Shown here: in pieces, positions 1 through 8,782 of the stretch
Position numbering within the stretch: the stretch's first letter is position 1
Layout: every line of letters starts with the position of its first letter
Source: Paenibacillus sp. XY044
GTDB lineage: Bacteria > Bacillota > Bacilli > Paenibacillales > Paenibacillaceae
Assembly: GCF_002257645.1 (NCBI RefSeq)
Contig: NZ_NQMO01000005.1
Location: 248,001-312,000, forward strand
Reading direction: 5' to 3'
DNA: 64,000 nt
Made by a program: the position numbers and the translations under genes
The notes under the pieces: model-generated
Database searches by the model: none
The model's input: only the letters and a program-made list of their open reading frames with translations
Told to the model about the DNA's origin: nothing

Positions 1-1118
1 GCGAGCAGCAGCGGGTACGGCGGGCGCTTATGCAGCACGCCGGCGTTCATCCCGCCTCCGCCGTCCGCCGCAGCCGAGCGGCTGGCCCGCAGCGCCAGCC
101 AGATCAGCCACGGCGCGCCGAACAGCGCCGTAACGGCCCCCGCAGGCAGCTCACCGAGCGTGCCGCGGAACATCCGGGCAATGGCGTCGGCACCCAGCAG
201 GATGACCGCGCCCCATAACGCGCTGCCCGGAATGAGCAGCGCATGCCGCCGCATCCCCAGCAAGCGGATGAGATGCGGGGCGATCAACCCCACAAAGCCG
301 ATCGGGCCCACCACGCTGACGGTGACCCCGGCCAGCAGGACCGCCGCGGAGAGTGCGGCAGCCCGGGCCAGCCCGACCCGCTGGCCCAGGGCCTGTGCGG
401 TTTCGTCCCCCATCTCCAGCAGGTCCAGCTTGCGCCGGAACAGCCATGCCAGAACGATGACACCGATCACCCACGGCCAGCTGTAGGCCGCTCCGTGCCA
501 ATCGTTCTGGTTCAGCGATCCCGAACCCCAGACGAACAGTCCGTTCGTCTCGTTCTCAAACAGCAGCTGGAGTGCGCCGGTGAACGAGGCAAGCACCAGT
601 GACACGATCATGCCGGAGAGCGCCATCCGGACCGGCGTGCTCCGGCTTGCCCCGGCCAGCAGGTAAGACAGCCCTGCACCCAGGCAGCCGCCGAGCAAAG
701 CCGTGATGAGCGGCGCCGAATGAATCAGGGACGGAATAAAGATGGTGCACAGCACTACGGCAAAATAGGCCCCGGCATTCATGCCGAAGGTTCCCGCTTC
801 CGCCAGGGAGTTCCGCGTCACCGTCTGCAGCAGGGCGCCCGCCGCAGCCAGGGCGGCCCCTGCCAATATGCCCATGACGGCTCTGGGCAGACGCAGGCCG
901 CGAATGGTCTGGTGTTCCGCGATGTTCTGCGGGTGAATGATCGCCTCATATACCGTACGAAGCGGTATATGGAGCTCCCCTTGCGTCAAGCTCAGCGCCA
1001 GAAGGAATATCAGCAGAACGCCTCCCCCGCCGAATACCAGCAGATTCAGGCTGATTCGGCGGTTTTCCGGCCTTACGGCTGCCTCGTGCCCCGTTATCGG
1101 CTCCATCGCCGGCTTCAT
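1..1118 (-). CDS. FecCD-family siderophore ABC permease, cut by window edge (possibly a fused FhuB-type double permease)
   Basis: Inner-membrane permease importing ferric siderophores with the lipoprotein encoded just upstream. The frame starts at ATG 1118, overlapping the TGA of the upstream gene (ATGA). It reads a hydrophilic N-terminus, then many hydrophobic segments with FecCD landmarks such as LPRAVMGILAGAALAAAG and GPIGFVGLIAPHLIRLL. The usual family C-terminus (GAPWLIWLALR) is reached near position 90. The frame then continues without a stop through a Gly-rich linker to the window edge (372 codons seen; single-domain members are about 330-350). This suggests, without proof, a second fused FecCD domain as in FhuB. 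It is co-transcribed with the substrate-binding gene and probably Fur-repressed. Confidence 0.85.
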   Translation of the reverse strand, partial: MKPAMEPITGHEAAVRPENRRISLNLLVFGGGGVLLIFLLALSLTQGELHIPLRTVYEAIIHPQNIAEHQTIRGLRLPRAVMGILAGAALAAAGALLQTVTRNSLAEAGTFGMNAGAYFAVVLCTIFIPSLIHSAPLITALLGGCLGAGLSYLLAGASRSTPVRMALSGMIVSLVLASFTGALQLLFENETNGLFVWGSGSLNQNDWHGAAYSWPWVIGVIVLAWLFRRKLDLLEMGDETAQALGQRVGLARAAALSAAVLLAGVTVSVVGPIGFVGLIAPHLIRLLGMRRHALLIPGSALWGAVILLGADAIARMFRGTLGELPAGAVTALFGAPWLIWLALRASRSAAADGGGGMNAGVLHKRPPYPLLL

Positions 1119-2143
1119 TGCGTCAGCAGGCTGACCGCTTTATCGACTAGGATTTTCGCCGACAGCGGGCCGCCGTATACCCACATATCGCTGCCCAGAG
1201 GATACGTTTTTTGTTCCTTGACGAAATGCAGACCGTTCCAAACCGCATTGTTCTTCATCTGTTTCTCGATAATGTTATCATCGTCCTGAACAACGTACAG
1301 CAGATTGGCATCCTGCACAGGAACCAGCGATTCCACCGTCGTCTGGGCATAGCCGTCCTCCGGAAGAGGGTTGGGCTGATAGGCATTCTCTAAACCTGCC
1401 CGCTTCAGCGCGCCTGCAGCAATCGAGTTGTCCGAATACAGCAGCATGACCGCTGCATCCTGATTCGAAAAGCCTTGGATCAAGGCGTATTTCACATGCT
1501 CTTTGCCCGCGGCCTTCAGCTTCGCCTTGGCATCGTCAAAGGTGGCCTGCACGTCGGCGAGCACCTTCTCGCCTTCCTCCTTCTTGCCGACAATATCGGC
1601 AATCGTCCGGAAGGACTTCTCCATCGTGGCGTATTGATCCTGAGACGCTTCTTTGGAGTAATTGTCAAATACCACGGTCGGCGCGATCGCCTTGAGCTGT
1701 TCATAGGTATCCTTCACGCGAAAATTTTCCGCAATAATCAGGTCCGGTTTGAGGCTCGTAATCAGCTCCAGACTGGGCTCCTGGCGCGTACCCACATCGA
1801 CAACGTCGGTCGACAGCCCTGGCTGGGCGTTCACGTACTTCTTATACCCTTCCACGTCGGCAACGCCTTGGGGTTGAATGCCAAGCGCGATCAAATCCTC
1901 CGCATACGTCCATTCCAGAATGACGATGTTCTTCGGCGTCCCTTTAATCTCGGTCGTTCCCATCGAGTGCTGGATGGTGTGGACCTCCTCCTGCTGAGCC
2001 GGCGTGCTTGAGTCACCGCTGCCAGCCGTTGCGGCGGTCCCTTTGGTTTCTCCCCCCGTGCTGCAGCCTGCAGTCAATAAAGCGATCAGGCAGCACACAA
2101 CGAACGGGACGAACAGCCCCCGTTTTAACGGATAAGTCTTCAT
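1115..2143 (-). CDS. Iron-siderophore ABC transporter substrate-binding lipoprotein (FecB/FhuD type, YfiY-like)
   Basis: Extracellular lipid-anchored receptor that captures a ferric siderophore for the permease encoded next to it. The N-terminus is a lipoprotein signal ending in LLTAGC, followed by a Ser/Thr/Gly-rich linker and a periplasmic-binding fold with the family landmarks DVGTRQEPSLE and LKPDLIIAENF. I prefer ATG 2143 because the GGGAG Shine-Dalgarno sits 9 nt upstream; a GTG at 2149 is only 3 nt from it. The gene follows two Fur-like boxes and overlaps the permease by 4 nt, so the two form one iron-regulated operon. The exact siderophore cannot be read from sequence. DVGTRQEP resembles the hydroxamate/citrate-type receptors of Bacillus. 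Confidence 0.9.
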   Translation of the reverse strand: MKTYPLKRGLFVPFVVCCLIALLTAGCSTGGETKGTAATAGSGDSSTPAQQEEVHTIQHSMGTTEIKGTPKNIVILEWTYAEDLIALGIQPQGVADVEGYKKYVNAQPGLSTDVVDVGTRQEPSLELITSLKPDLIIAENFRVKDTYEQLKAIAPTVVFDNYSKEASQDQYATMEKSFRTIADIVGKKEEGEKVLADVQATFDDAKAKLKAAGKEHVKYALIQGFSNQDAAVMLLYSDNSIAAGALKRAGLENAYQPNPLPEDGYAQTTVESLVPVQDANLLYVVQDDDNIIEKQMKNNAVWNGLHFVKEQKTYPLGSDMWVYGGPLSAKILVDKAVSLLTQ

Positions 2144-2179
2144 GAACACAAACTCCCTCTCTGCTATGTATTTCGTTAT

Positions 2180-2232
2180 TGATATTGAGAATCAGTATCA
2201 ATTAAATATCTAAATGATATTGGTTCTCAATT
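2180..2232 (-). promoter_or_regulatory. Two Fur-like boxes upstream of the siderophore receptor operon
   Basis: Two AT-rich elements, TGATATTGAGAATCA (2180-2194) and TGATATTGGTTCTCA (2215-2229), each match the Bacillus 7-1-7 Fur consensus TGATAATNATTATCA at most positions. They lie 37-86 nt before the receptor start, where they would cover a promoter. Iron repression through Fur is inferred from the motif and the gene function. Confidence 0.75.
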
Positions 2233-2261
2233 ATGATGTCAATAGCGATTTTGGGCAGAAA

Positions 2262-2294
2262 AAAGCGGCTCCGCCGAATTGCCGGAGCCGCTTT
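2262..2294 (-). terminator. Rho-independent terminator of the ABC exporter pair
   Basis: A perfect 12-bp stem (2262-2273 with 2283-2294, AAAGCGGCTCCG and its complement) encloses a 9-nt loop. On the minus strand a T-run follows. It lies just after the exporter permease that ends at 2347 and insulates it from the Fur-controlled operon. Confidence 0.85.
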
Positions 2295-2346
2295 ATCTAC
2301 AATCTGATTGGAAACTATAGCGCAGGGGCGTATCCTGGGCTGTGTC

Positions 2347-3981
2347 TTAGAGGTTGCGGAAGGCCGTTTTCCACACGGCGATATTAGCGATTACAGCCAC
2401 AGCCAGCAGCACATATACCCCATAAGTCGAGGAACGGAATGCAAAATGAAGTCCCGCCATGACCCCCAATATCAAAAATAAAAGGAGCATCAGGCCGGCT
2501 TGTCCGGATTGCGTCCCTGCCTGAGCGGGTTCGGTAAACGGCATGCCCACCCCCATCAGCCGGAAGCTGATCACCGTATACATCAGGATCATGACTAGTA
2601 TTACGAGTAGATCGGGTAGGATCCTGGCGCCGAAAATGACGGTAAAGACGATACTCTCTACGACGTAAATCGGCAGGATAAGCTGGACAATGCATGCTTT
2701 AAGCGTTCCTTTATAGACGGGCGTATGATCACGCAGCGGTACCGTATCGAAAATCCACGCCCCTTTCGGCGTGCTGGTGTACCGCAGCATCATGACGACG
2801 CTTGGTATCATCAGGGCACAGAAATAGAGAAAAAAATAGGAGTTGCCTGAACGAATATCCTCCCAGCCTCTGCCTGAATTGAAGGCATTAAACATGAAAA
2901 TAAACGGAAAGATGAACGAGAGTCCAAGCGAAGGATACACCTTCAATTTATAATCCCGCTCCTTCCTGATCATGCCCAGCGCAAAGCGGAAAAACACCTG
3001 CTCTTCCCGGCTTCTGCAGATCCAGCGGCCCAGAACATCAGACCACCGTCCATTCCCACCTTTCTTCCTGGCTGTCTGGGCGGACAGTTTTTGCAAATTG
3101 GCTTCAAACGAAGGCATCATCCATGTATAAATTCGAACGGCCAGAAGCGGCAGGAGAACCGATAACAGGCTGAACGCGATGAGGCTGCCCCCCGTATGAC
3201 GACCGAATAACCATTCAAACGGAGCCGCAAACCAAACCGGAAACAGAAATACATGCCACCAGTGGGCTTCATAAGCGATCCGCAGATCCACCAAATTGAA
3301 CATTCTGGCGATGAGCTGATAACCGACCGCCATCACCATCGTCAGGCCGATTTGCACATAATTAATAATATCCTTCAGCTTTTCTCCGTCGAAAAAGCGG
3401 AGGACCAGCCAGTACAACCATGCCGTTATGGCGACGATCAGCAGATCCATCAGTCCGATCTCCAGCACAAATACCAAGAAGAACAAGATACCGTGCCGGA
3501 ACAGGGCAGCAGCGAGCGGTGCGGCCGTAATCGAGCCTGTTATGAAAAATAAATAAATCATGATATGAATGGTCTTGGCCATATTGATCGTCTTGACGTT
3601 CACCGGTTTGGAACCCAAAACGGTCTGGTCCCGAACATCCAGCAGCACGGAGGAGAAGTCGGCAATCAGCGACGTCGTAATCATAAACATTAGGATACCG
3701 AATACGAGGCTCATCTGAAAAATAAGATTGTGACCCATGATCACGAGCGGGATCATGACCACCCCCATCACTGCATAGATCCACAGTGATTTAATAAACT
3801 GGTTGGACAACTCATCCGGATCGGCAGAGCGGGAAGTTCTGCCGATGAGCGTCGGCGCCCGGCGGCCATCCATCGTGAGTTTGACCTGGAGTATACGGCG
3901 CATCTGTACATAATCGATCCCTGCTCTTTCGAACAACCACTGGCAGCGGTCCAGCAGGATCAGCGTTTTGAAGTCCCTCAT
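2347..3981 (-). CDS. ABC-2 type exporter, large membrane subunit
   Basis: Multi-spanning membrane protein of 544 residues, starting 2 nt after the ATPase gene, so the two form an exporter. A cytosolic N-terminus of about 60 residues is followed by roughly a dozen hydrophobic segments in two halves, split by a charged stretch around residues 295-330. It resembles the large permeases of Bacillus ABC exporters with a partner like the one here. The substrate is unknown. There are no resistance or bacteriocin genes nearby to suggest one. Confidence 0.75.
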   Translation of the reverse strand: MRDFKTLILLDRCQWLFERAGIDYVQMRRILQVKLTMDGRRAPTLIGRTSRSADPDELSNQFIKSLWIYAVMGVVMIPLVIMGHNLIFQMSLVFGILMFMITTSLIADFSSVLLDVRDQTVLGSKPVNVKTINMAKTIHIMIYLFFITGSITAAPLAAALFRHGILFFLVFVLEIGLMDLLIVAITAWLYWLVLRFFDGEKLKDIINYVQIGLTMVMAVGYQLIARMFNLVDLRIAYEAHWWHVFLFPVWFAAPFEWLFGRHTGGSLIAFSLLSVLLPLLAVRIYTWMMPSFEANLQKLSAQTARKKGGNGRWSDVLGRWICRSREEQVFFRFALGMIRKERDYKLKVYPSLGLSFIFPFIFMFNAFNSGRGWEDIRSGNSYFFLYFCALMIPSVVMMLRYTSTPKGAWIFDTVPLRDHTPVYKGTLKACIVQLILPIYVVESIVFTVIFGARILPDLLVILVMILMYTVISFRLMGVGMPFTEPAQAGTQSGQAGLMLLLFLILGVMAGLHFAFRSSTYGVYVLLAVAVIANIAVWKTAFRNL

Positions 3982-3983
3982 CG

Positions 3984-4775
3984 CTATACCTCTTTCACAA
4001 TGGAGACGATTCGGGCAGCCGTATCCTTATGCTCATGATAGCCGGTCAACTCCGTAAAAATCTCTTCCAGCGTACCCTCATGCAGCTGTTCCCGTAGCTG
4101 CTCGAAGCTGCCGTCTGCGACAACGTTCCCCTCATTCAGCAGAACGATCCGGCTGCTGATCTTCTCCACGACCTCCATAATATGCGAAGAATAAAAGATC
4201 GTTTTGCCTTCGGCTGCAAGGCTGGCCAACATCTCCTTAACCACCATAACGCTGTTCGCGTCCAGTCCGCTCAGCGGCTCATCCAAAAAGAGAATGTCGG
4301 GATTATGCAGAAGACTCGAAATGAGAAGCACTTTCTGGCGCATGCCTTTACTCAAAGAGGAAATCCGGTTAAAGTAGACCTCTTCCAATCCAAACTGTTC
4401 CATCAACCGTCTCGCTCTAAGATCGGCAAGCCGCCGCTCAAGACCGTACAGCTCGCCAACGAACGTCAGGTATTCCTGGGCGGTCAGGCTGTCGTACATC
4501 TCGGCGATCTCCGGAACATAGCCGATCTTAGCCTTATACTCTACCTCGCCGTCCGAAATATCTTTACCGAAAATGCGAACCCGGCCGCTGTAGCCTGTTA
4601 CAAGTCCCAGCATGATTTTGACCGTCGTGCTTTTTCCCGCCCCGTTCGGACCGATGTATCCGATGATTTGCCCTTCATACACATCCAGGTTGATGCCCTT
4701 CAGAACTTGCTTTCCCCCATAGTTCATTTCGAGTCCTTGGATGGAGATGATCGGTTCATGGTTCGATTCTGACAT
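3984..4775 (-). CDS. ABC transporter ATP-binding protein
   Basis: Cytosolic ATPase of 263 residues powering the adjacent membrane subunit. Visible motifs: Walker A GPNGAGKST (42-50), signature LSKGM (141-145), Walker B ILFLDEP (161-167) with the catalytic Glu, and a switch His in SSHIMEV. Start chosen at ATG 4775 because AGGAGG lies 7 nt upstream; an in-frame ATG at 4805 has no such site. The LSKGM signature and C-terminal ELTGYHE tail fit the drug/peptide ABC-2 exporter class. It is the first gene of a two-gene operon ending at the terminator at 2262-2294. Confidence 0.9.
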   Translation of the reverse strand: MSESNHEPIISIQGLEMNYGGKQVLKGINLDVYEGQIIGYIGPNGAGKSTTVKIMLGLVTGYSGRVRIFGKDISDGEVEYKAKIGYVPEIAEMYDSLTAQEYLTFVGELYGLERRLADLRARRLMEQFGLEEVYFNRISSLSKGMRQKVLLISSLLHNPDILFLDEPLSGLDANSVMVVKEMLASLAAEGKTIFYSSHIMEVVEKISSRIVLLNEGNVVADGSFEQLREQLHEGTLEEIFTELTGYHEHKDTAARIVSIVKEV

Positions 4776-5008
4776 AGCAGCTCCTCCTATCACCCTATTT
4801 TCCAAATACTAGCATAGCAGATATAGGGATGGAAGCGGCCATGAATCATGCAATCGGCGTAAGTTTTTACGAAATGCGATAACTTTCCTTAATTTTTCGC
4901 GTTCTAAACGATGTCCGGTTGCATGCAGAATTATCCTTTTTTGAAACCATTCGAATCTGCAGTCGTACCATACACCAAACCGGCACAATGAAAGGAGAAT
5001 GACACGTT

Positions 5009-5437
5009 ATGGCGACTCCCGGACCACCGCCATTTGGCGGAGGAGGCTTTAGTTTCGACTTTATGTTTACCCTCGTACCTGTTTTAATCGGCATCGTGTT
5101 CGTTATCGTCATTGTCGGCATCATAATGAGCGGTGCCCGATATGTAAAAAATGCCCGTACACCCCGGTCGTCCGTGTACGCCCGCATCGTTGCCAAACGG
5201 ATGGACATCCGCCATCACAGCGGCAGCCATCATGATAACGACAGCGGTTTTGTGAATTCCGGCAGCTCTTCCCGAACGTACTACTACATCACCCTGGAAT
5301 TTGATAACGGAGAGCGGGTGGAATATTTGGACGTGAAGAATCTGTACGGCTTGGTTGCCGAGGGAGATGCGGGATACGCCGCGGTCCAGGGCGATTGGAT
5401 CGTCGGTTTTGAACGGGAAGTTCGGCAAACGCCTTAA
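5009..5437 (+). CDS. DUF2500 family membrane-anchored protein
   Basis: Small protein of 142 residues: a Gly/Pro-rich N-terminus, one membrane segment (about residues 18-42), then an outside or cytosolic beta-rich domain. That domain carries the DUF2500 pattern: VYARIVAKRMDIRHHSGS, YYYITLEFDNGERVEY, VAEGDAGYAAVQGDWIVGF. Function of the family is unknown. AAAGGAG lies 11 nt before the ATG. It stands alone between two minus-strand genes, with its own compound hairpin terminator. Confidence 0.8.
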   Translation: MATPGPPPFGGGGFSFDFMFTLVPVLIGIVFVIVIVGIIMSGARYVKNARTPRSSVYARIVAKRMDIRHHSGSHHDNDSGFVNSGSSSRTYYYITLEFDNGERVEYLDVKNLYGLVAEGDAGYAAVQGDWIVGFEREVRQTP

Positions 5438-5447
5438 TACGGAAGGA

Positions 5448-5492
5448 GCAGCCTTGCCGCAGGTTCACCTGCTGGACAATGGCTGCATTTTT
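5448..5492 (+). terminator. Compound terminator-like hairpin after the DUF2500 gene
   Basis: Outer arms GCAGCC (5448-5453) and GGCTGC (5481-5486) enclose an inner hairpin GCAGGT-TC-ACCTGC (5459-5472), and ATTTTT follows. It abuts the stop codon of the convergent kinase gene, so it may serve the plus strand mainly. Confidence 0.5.
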
Positions 5493-6456
5493 AACATTCG
5501 GGAAACCCCTCGATCATGAGTGCCTTTCGGCCCTTCATGAACGACCGTCCCCAAGAATGAAGCCGATCCAAGTCCCCTCTACAGGCATGAAACAGCTTGA
5601 TATAACGGCCCATTTCCCTCAGCTTCATAAAAAACGGGATCTCCCTGAGCCAGCGTTCATCCAGATGATTCTCGGCGCGGTACCCATCCAAAAAAGGCTG
5701 CAGGAACCCATGTGGCCCCATGTTCGTTTCCATGTTCTCTGCCTCCCGCATCATCCCGGCAAAAAAAGCAGCCACCGCCATGTCGTCCGCGAACCAGGAA
5801 TATCGGCTGGCGTCAAAATCAATCAGGCATAAGCGTCCCTCGTTTATAAAGAAGTTGCCGTAGTGAAAATCGGCGTGGATGAGCCCGTAAGCGTCCGCCG
5901 TCACCGGAAGCGAGGAAATGTAACCGCGCAACCTGCGGTATAGACCGGTAATGTCCCGTTCCGAGGCCGGCAGGTCTATTCGCTGCACTCGGTCTGCCTC
6001 CACGGACCAGTCCGGGCGCTTCGTGGAGGGATCCTGATGGACATAATGCTTGCTGATGCGATGCATGCGGCCCATAAACGCACCCATACGCTTAAACAAC
6101 TCCTCGTCGGCAGCGCATTCCCCCGCCGGCTGCCCCGGAGCCCCCTCGTAACAAACGGCCGTATAGAGGCGTTCCTGAAAGGAGATCTGCTCCGCCAGGC
6201 GTCCTTGGGCCGAACGGACGGGGCTGGATACATGTAATCCTTCTTGAGCCAGAAAGCTCACCCACTGCACCTCGCCCAGGATATGGGCATACGTTTTATG
6301 GGATTCCTCCGTGATGCGGAGAAAGACCCTGCCCTTCCCGTGCGGGTAAGAGCCAATCAAACTATGCTCCGAGCCGTGAACTTTTTCCAGTTTTTCATGC
6401 CGCAGTCCAAACGTACGGGCTGCAGCGGCCAACAACGCCCTCTGGAGCAGCTCCAT
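5491..6456 (-). CDS. Aminoglycoside phosphotransferase-fold kinase (CotS/homoserine kinase II-like)
   Basis: Protein of 321 residues with the APH fold: the catalytic loop IHADFHYGN (about 193-201) and the metal-binding LIDFDAS (about 211-217) are both intact, so it is probably an active small-molecule or polysaccharide kinase. Start at ATG 6456, 9 nt after AAGGAG; ATG 6465 directly touches that site. No aminoglycoside-resistance context is present. The adjacent YheC/YheD-like gene and the GT4 gene suggest a spore-coat role similar to CotS, CotI and YtaA in Bacillus. That is inference from neighbours. Confidence 0.75.
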   Translation of the reverse strand: MELLQRALLAAAARTFGLRHEKLEKVHGSEHSLIGSYPHGKGRVFLRITEESHKTYAHILGEVQWVSFLAQEGLHVSSPVRSAQGRLAEQISFQERLYTAVCYEGAPGQPAGECAADEELFKRMGAFMGRMHRISKHYVHQDPSTKRPDWSVEADRVQRIDLPASERDITGLYRRLRGYISSLPVTADAYGLIHADFHYGNFFINEGRLCLIDFDASRYSWFADDMAVAAFFAGMMREAENMETNMGPHGFLQPFLDGYRAENHLDERWLREIPFFMKLREMGRYIKLFHACRGDLDRLHSWGRSFMKGRKALMIEGFPEC

Positions 6457-6593
6457 CTGCTTCATCTCCTTCGCCCTGCACGGGTGCCGAGTTACTCCAG
6501 CGGCCCTCCATAGGCGTGATTTTCACATGATTATACACTACACTCCTCCGGCTGAGGACGCGAAAGCTATTTTTTCTCCTGGTTCGATTGCAC

Positions 6594-6630
6594 AAAAAAA
6601 AAGAAGGCCGGCGCTTCAGCCGAGCCCTTC
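6594..6630 (-). terminator. Terminator of the YheC/YheD-like gene
   Basis: On the minus strand an imperfect stem (GAAGGGCTCGGC against GCCGGCCTTC, two bulges) is followed by nine T residues (the A-run at 6594-6602). It lies 43 nt after the stop of the ATP-grasp gene. Confidence 0.7.
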
Positions 6631-6672
6631 CCCACATATACTGCTTATTGACGGCATCCGGTGGATGCCTGC

Positions 6673-7425
6673 TTACTTCCAAGCCTGTCTGAACTTCATC
6701 ACTTTCCGGTACATGGATTTGTCCTTCAGCTGGTTAAAAATATACGGATCAGGCATCGTGTTCACTTCAATAATCCACGGAGTCCACGTCCGGTCAAAGC
6801 CGATGTCCAGGCCGATTTGCCGGAAACCGGGGTAACTTTTGTGCAAATGCTTTGCAGTAGTCACCCCGAGCTTGTTCAGGGATTGGATAACTTTGGCCGT
6901 CTCGCCCTCATTTAAGTGGGCCCTAAGCAGTGTTTTGACATCCATGGGCGTTCCGCCGCTGTGATAATTGGTCACGATTTTGCCCTCGCGAGCGACTCTC
7001 CCGATCAATCCGGTTGTCTCCCAATCTCCTCCAGGACGCCGCTGCACCATCACCCGGATATCGAATCGCCGCTTACGGTACTTTATGAGATGAATCCCTT
7101 TTTGAATCAGATAGCTTCGCTTCCCGGTTAGCTTCTGCAGCGATTGATAGAACGGGTCATAACTGCTGAAGGTCTTTTTTACCGTCTCCACCTGATACGT
7201 ATAACCTCCGCCCTCCAGCTGCTCGGCGCGAATCACACCTTTGCCGTGGGTACCGCTTTCCGGTTTGACATAGACCATGCGGTACGAACTCAGCATCGAC
7301 TTCAAGCTGGAGTTACTGATTTTACGGGTATCCAGCATGAACGGCCGAACTTCCTTGCTGCCAAGCAGCACTTTCGTTTTGATCCATTTGCTGACGACTG
7401 CCGTGCGGTTCTTCTTCTCCCCCAT
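6673..7425 (-). CDS. YheC/YheD-family endospore coat ATP-grasp protein
   Basis: Protein of 250 residues with an ATP-grasp core: the VKPESGTHGKGV loop (about 54-65), a QKGIHLIKYRKRRFDIRVMVQ segment and a final EVNTMPDP metal-binding stretch. These match the YheC/YheD proteins found on Bacillus and Paenibacillus spores. The protein is at the short end for the family (Bacillus YheC and YheD are longer), so the N-terminal extension is missing. AGGAG lies about 10 nt before the ATG. The substrate of ligation is not known for this family. Confidence 0.85.
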   Translation of the reverse strand: MGEKKNRTAVVSKWIKTKVLLGSKEVRPFMLDTRKISNSSLKSMLSSYRMVYVKPESGTHGKGVIRAEQLEGGGYTYQVETVKKTFSSYDPFYQSLQKLTGKRSYLIQKGIHLIKYRKRRFDIRVMVQRRPGGDWETTGLIGRVAREGKIVTNYHSGGTPMDVKTLLRAHLNEGETAKVIQSLNKLGVTTAKHLHKSYPGFRQIGLDIGFDRTWTPWIIEVNTMPDPYIFNQLKDKSMYRKVMKFRQAWK

Positions 7426-7663
7426 TCACCGATCTCTCCTGTCCTGTATTCAGAATTGATTGTCGCGTGCTCGCAAAACCTGTTTATCTTATGCATGGCA
7501 CGGCGGATTGGACAGGACACACATCCCGCAAACGGAACATTAGGTTCCGTTACTGGGCTATCATCCCGTACTCCCTTATGGGGGGAAGCATAAATAATAG
7601 AATGAAACAATTGATGCGGCAGGTGCGGGGATAAGCATCTTTGCTGAAAGGGAGGAAAACGGC

Positions 7664-8749
7664 TTGAACATACTGATCGTGGCACCCGAACGGCTCCCTG
7701 TTCCCGGCAGCGGCTCCGTGGAAATCTGCATTTTGGCCATCGCCAGACAGCTGGCCAAGAAGCATGCGGTAACCGTCTTAAGCAGGGCTTCCGCGGGACT
7801 GCCTCTGCACAGCACGGATGAGGGGGTCCATATTGTCCGGGTCCGTTCCGGCAGCTCCAAAGTCTACCTCACTTCGGTGCTTCGATTCATTCAAGGGAAA
7901 ACTTACGACGTCATCCAGGTGGATAACCGCCCCCATTATATGGCCGCCATTCAGCGGGCCTTCCCAAAGGCTAAGGTAACCCTGTTCCTCCATTCACTCA
8001 CCTTTGTGCCTTCAACACGGCTCGTTGCCGCAAGCCTGAAACATGCATGGTGGATCGTCGCCAACAGCGCTTCGCTGAAGCAGAAGCTGTCCGTACGTTT
8101 CCCTTCGCAGGCTCACAAAATCCGTACAATTGAGCTTGGAGTCGACACCGACCGGTTTCGCCCGTCAACCGATTTTGAACGGGATGAGGCCCGCAGCCGG
8201 TATCGAATCGGAGATGTCTTCACCGTGCTGTTCACGGGACGGATTATCCCGAGAAAAGGCGTACCCGTTCTGCTGAAAGCAGCGCAGATCGCAAGGAAGC
8301 AGGTCCCGCTGCATCTTATCATTGCAGGCCGAAGCAAGGCGGGTTATATCCGGAAGTTGAAAGCCGAGGCTGCCAGGATGGGGATGTCGGTCACCTGGAC
8401 CGGCAACAAGAACCACAGCGAAATTCACAGCATCTACCGGATGGCCGACTGTGTTGTCTGTCCCTCCCAGCGGCACGAAGCCTTCGGCCTCGTCAACGTC
8501 GAAGCGATGGCATCCGGACTTCCGGTCATCGCCTCGCAGATCGGCGGCATTCCCGAGATTATTAAGCATGGGGTGAACGGTTACCTGGTGGATGACTACT
8601 GGCGTCCGGAGGGCTTTGCGGAATACTTGGTAAAACTGGGACAAAGCAAAGAGCTGCGTCGCAGCCTGGGCGGCAGCGGACGCAGCACGGTACTTCAGTA
8701 TTTCACATGGAGCCGGACCGCCGAGAAGCTCGCGGCGTTGTACTCCTAA
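7664..8749 (+). CDS. GT4-family glycosyltransferase
   Basis: Cytosolic glycosyltransferase of 361 residues with the GT-B fold. The C-terminal half has FTGRIIPRKGV (190-200) and the nucleotide-sugar EX7E motif in HEAFGLVNVE (271-280). The start is TTG 7664, 8 nt after GGGAGG; no ATG fits. It is divergent from the YheC/YheD-like gene and may share its promoter region. The gene probably glycosylates a spore-coat or cell-surface polymer, as CotSA is thought to do in Bacillus. Donor and acceptor are unknown. Confidence 0.88.
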   Translation: MNILIVAPERLPVPGSGSVEICILAIARQLAKKHAVTVLSRASAGLPLHSTDEGVHIVRVRSGSSKVYLTSVLRFIQGKTYDVIQVDNRPHYMAAIQRAFPKAKVTLFLHSLTFVPSTRLVAASLKHAWWIVANSASLKQKLSVRFPSQAHKIRTIELGVDTDRFRPSTDFERDEARSRYRIGDVFTVLFTGRIIPRKGVPVLLKAAQIARKQVPLHLIIAGRSKAGYIRKLKAEAARMGMSVTWTGNKNHSEIHSIYRMADCVVCPSQRHEAFGLVNVEAMASGLPVIASQIGGIPEIIKHGVNGYLVDDYWRPEGFAEYLVKLGQSKELRRSLGGSGRSTVLQYFTWSRTAEKLAALYS

Positions 8750-8782
8750 GATGTTCTCCTCTGGCTGCTGGAGACGCAGGTC

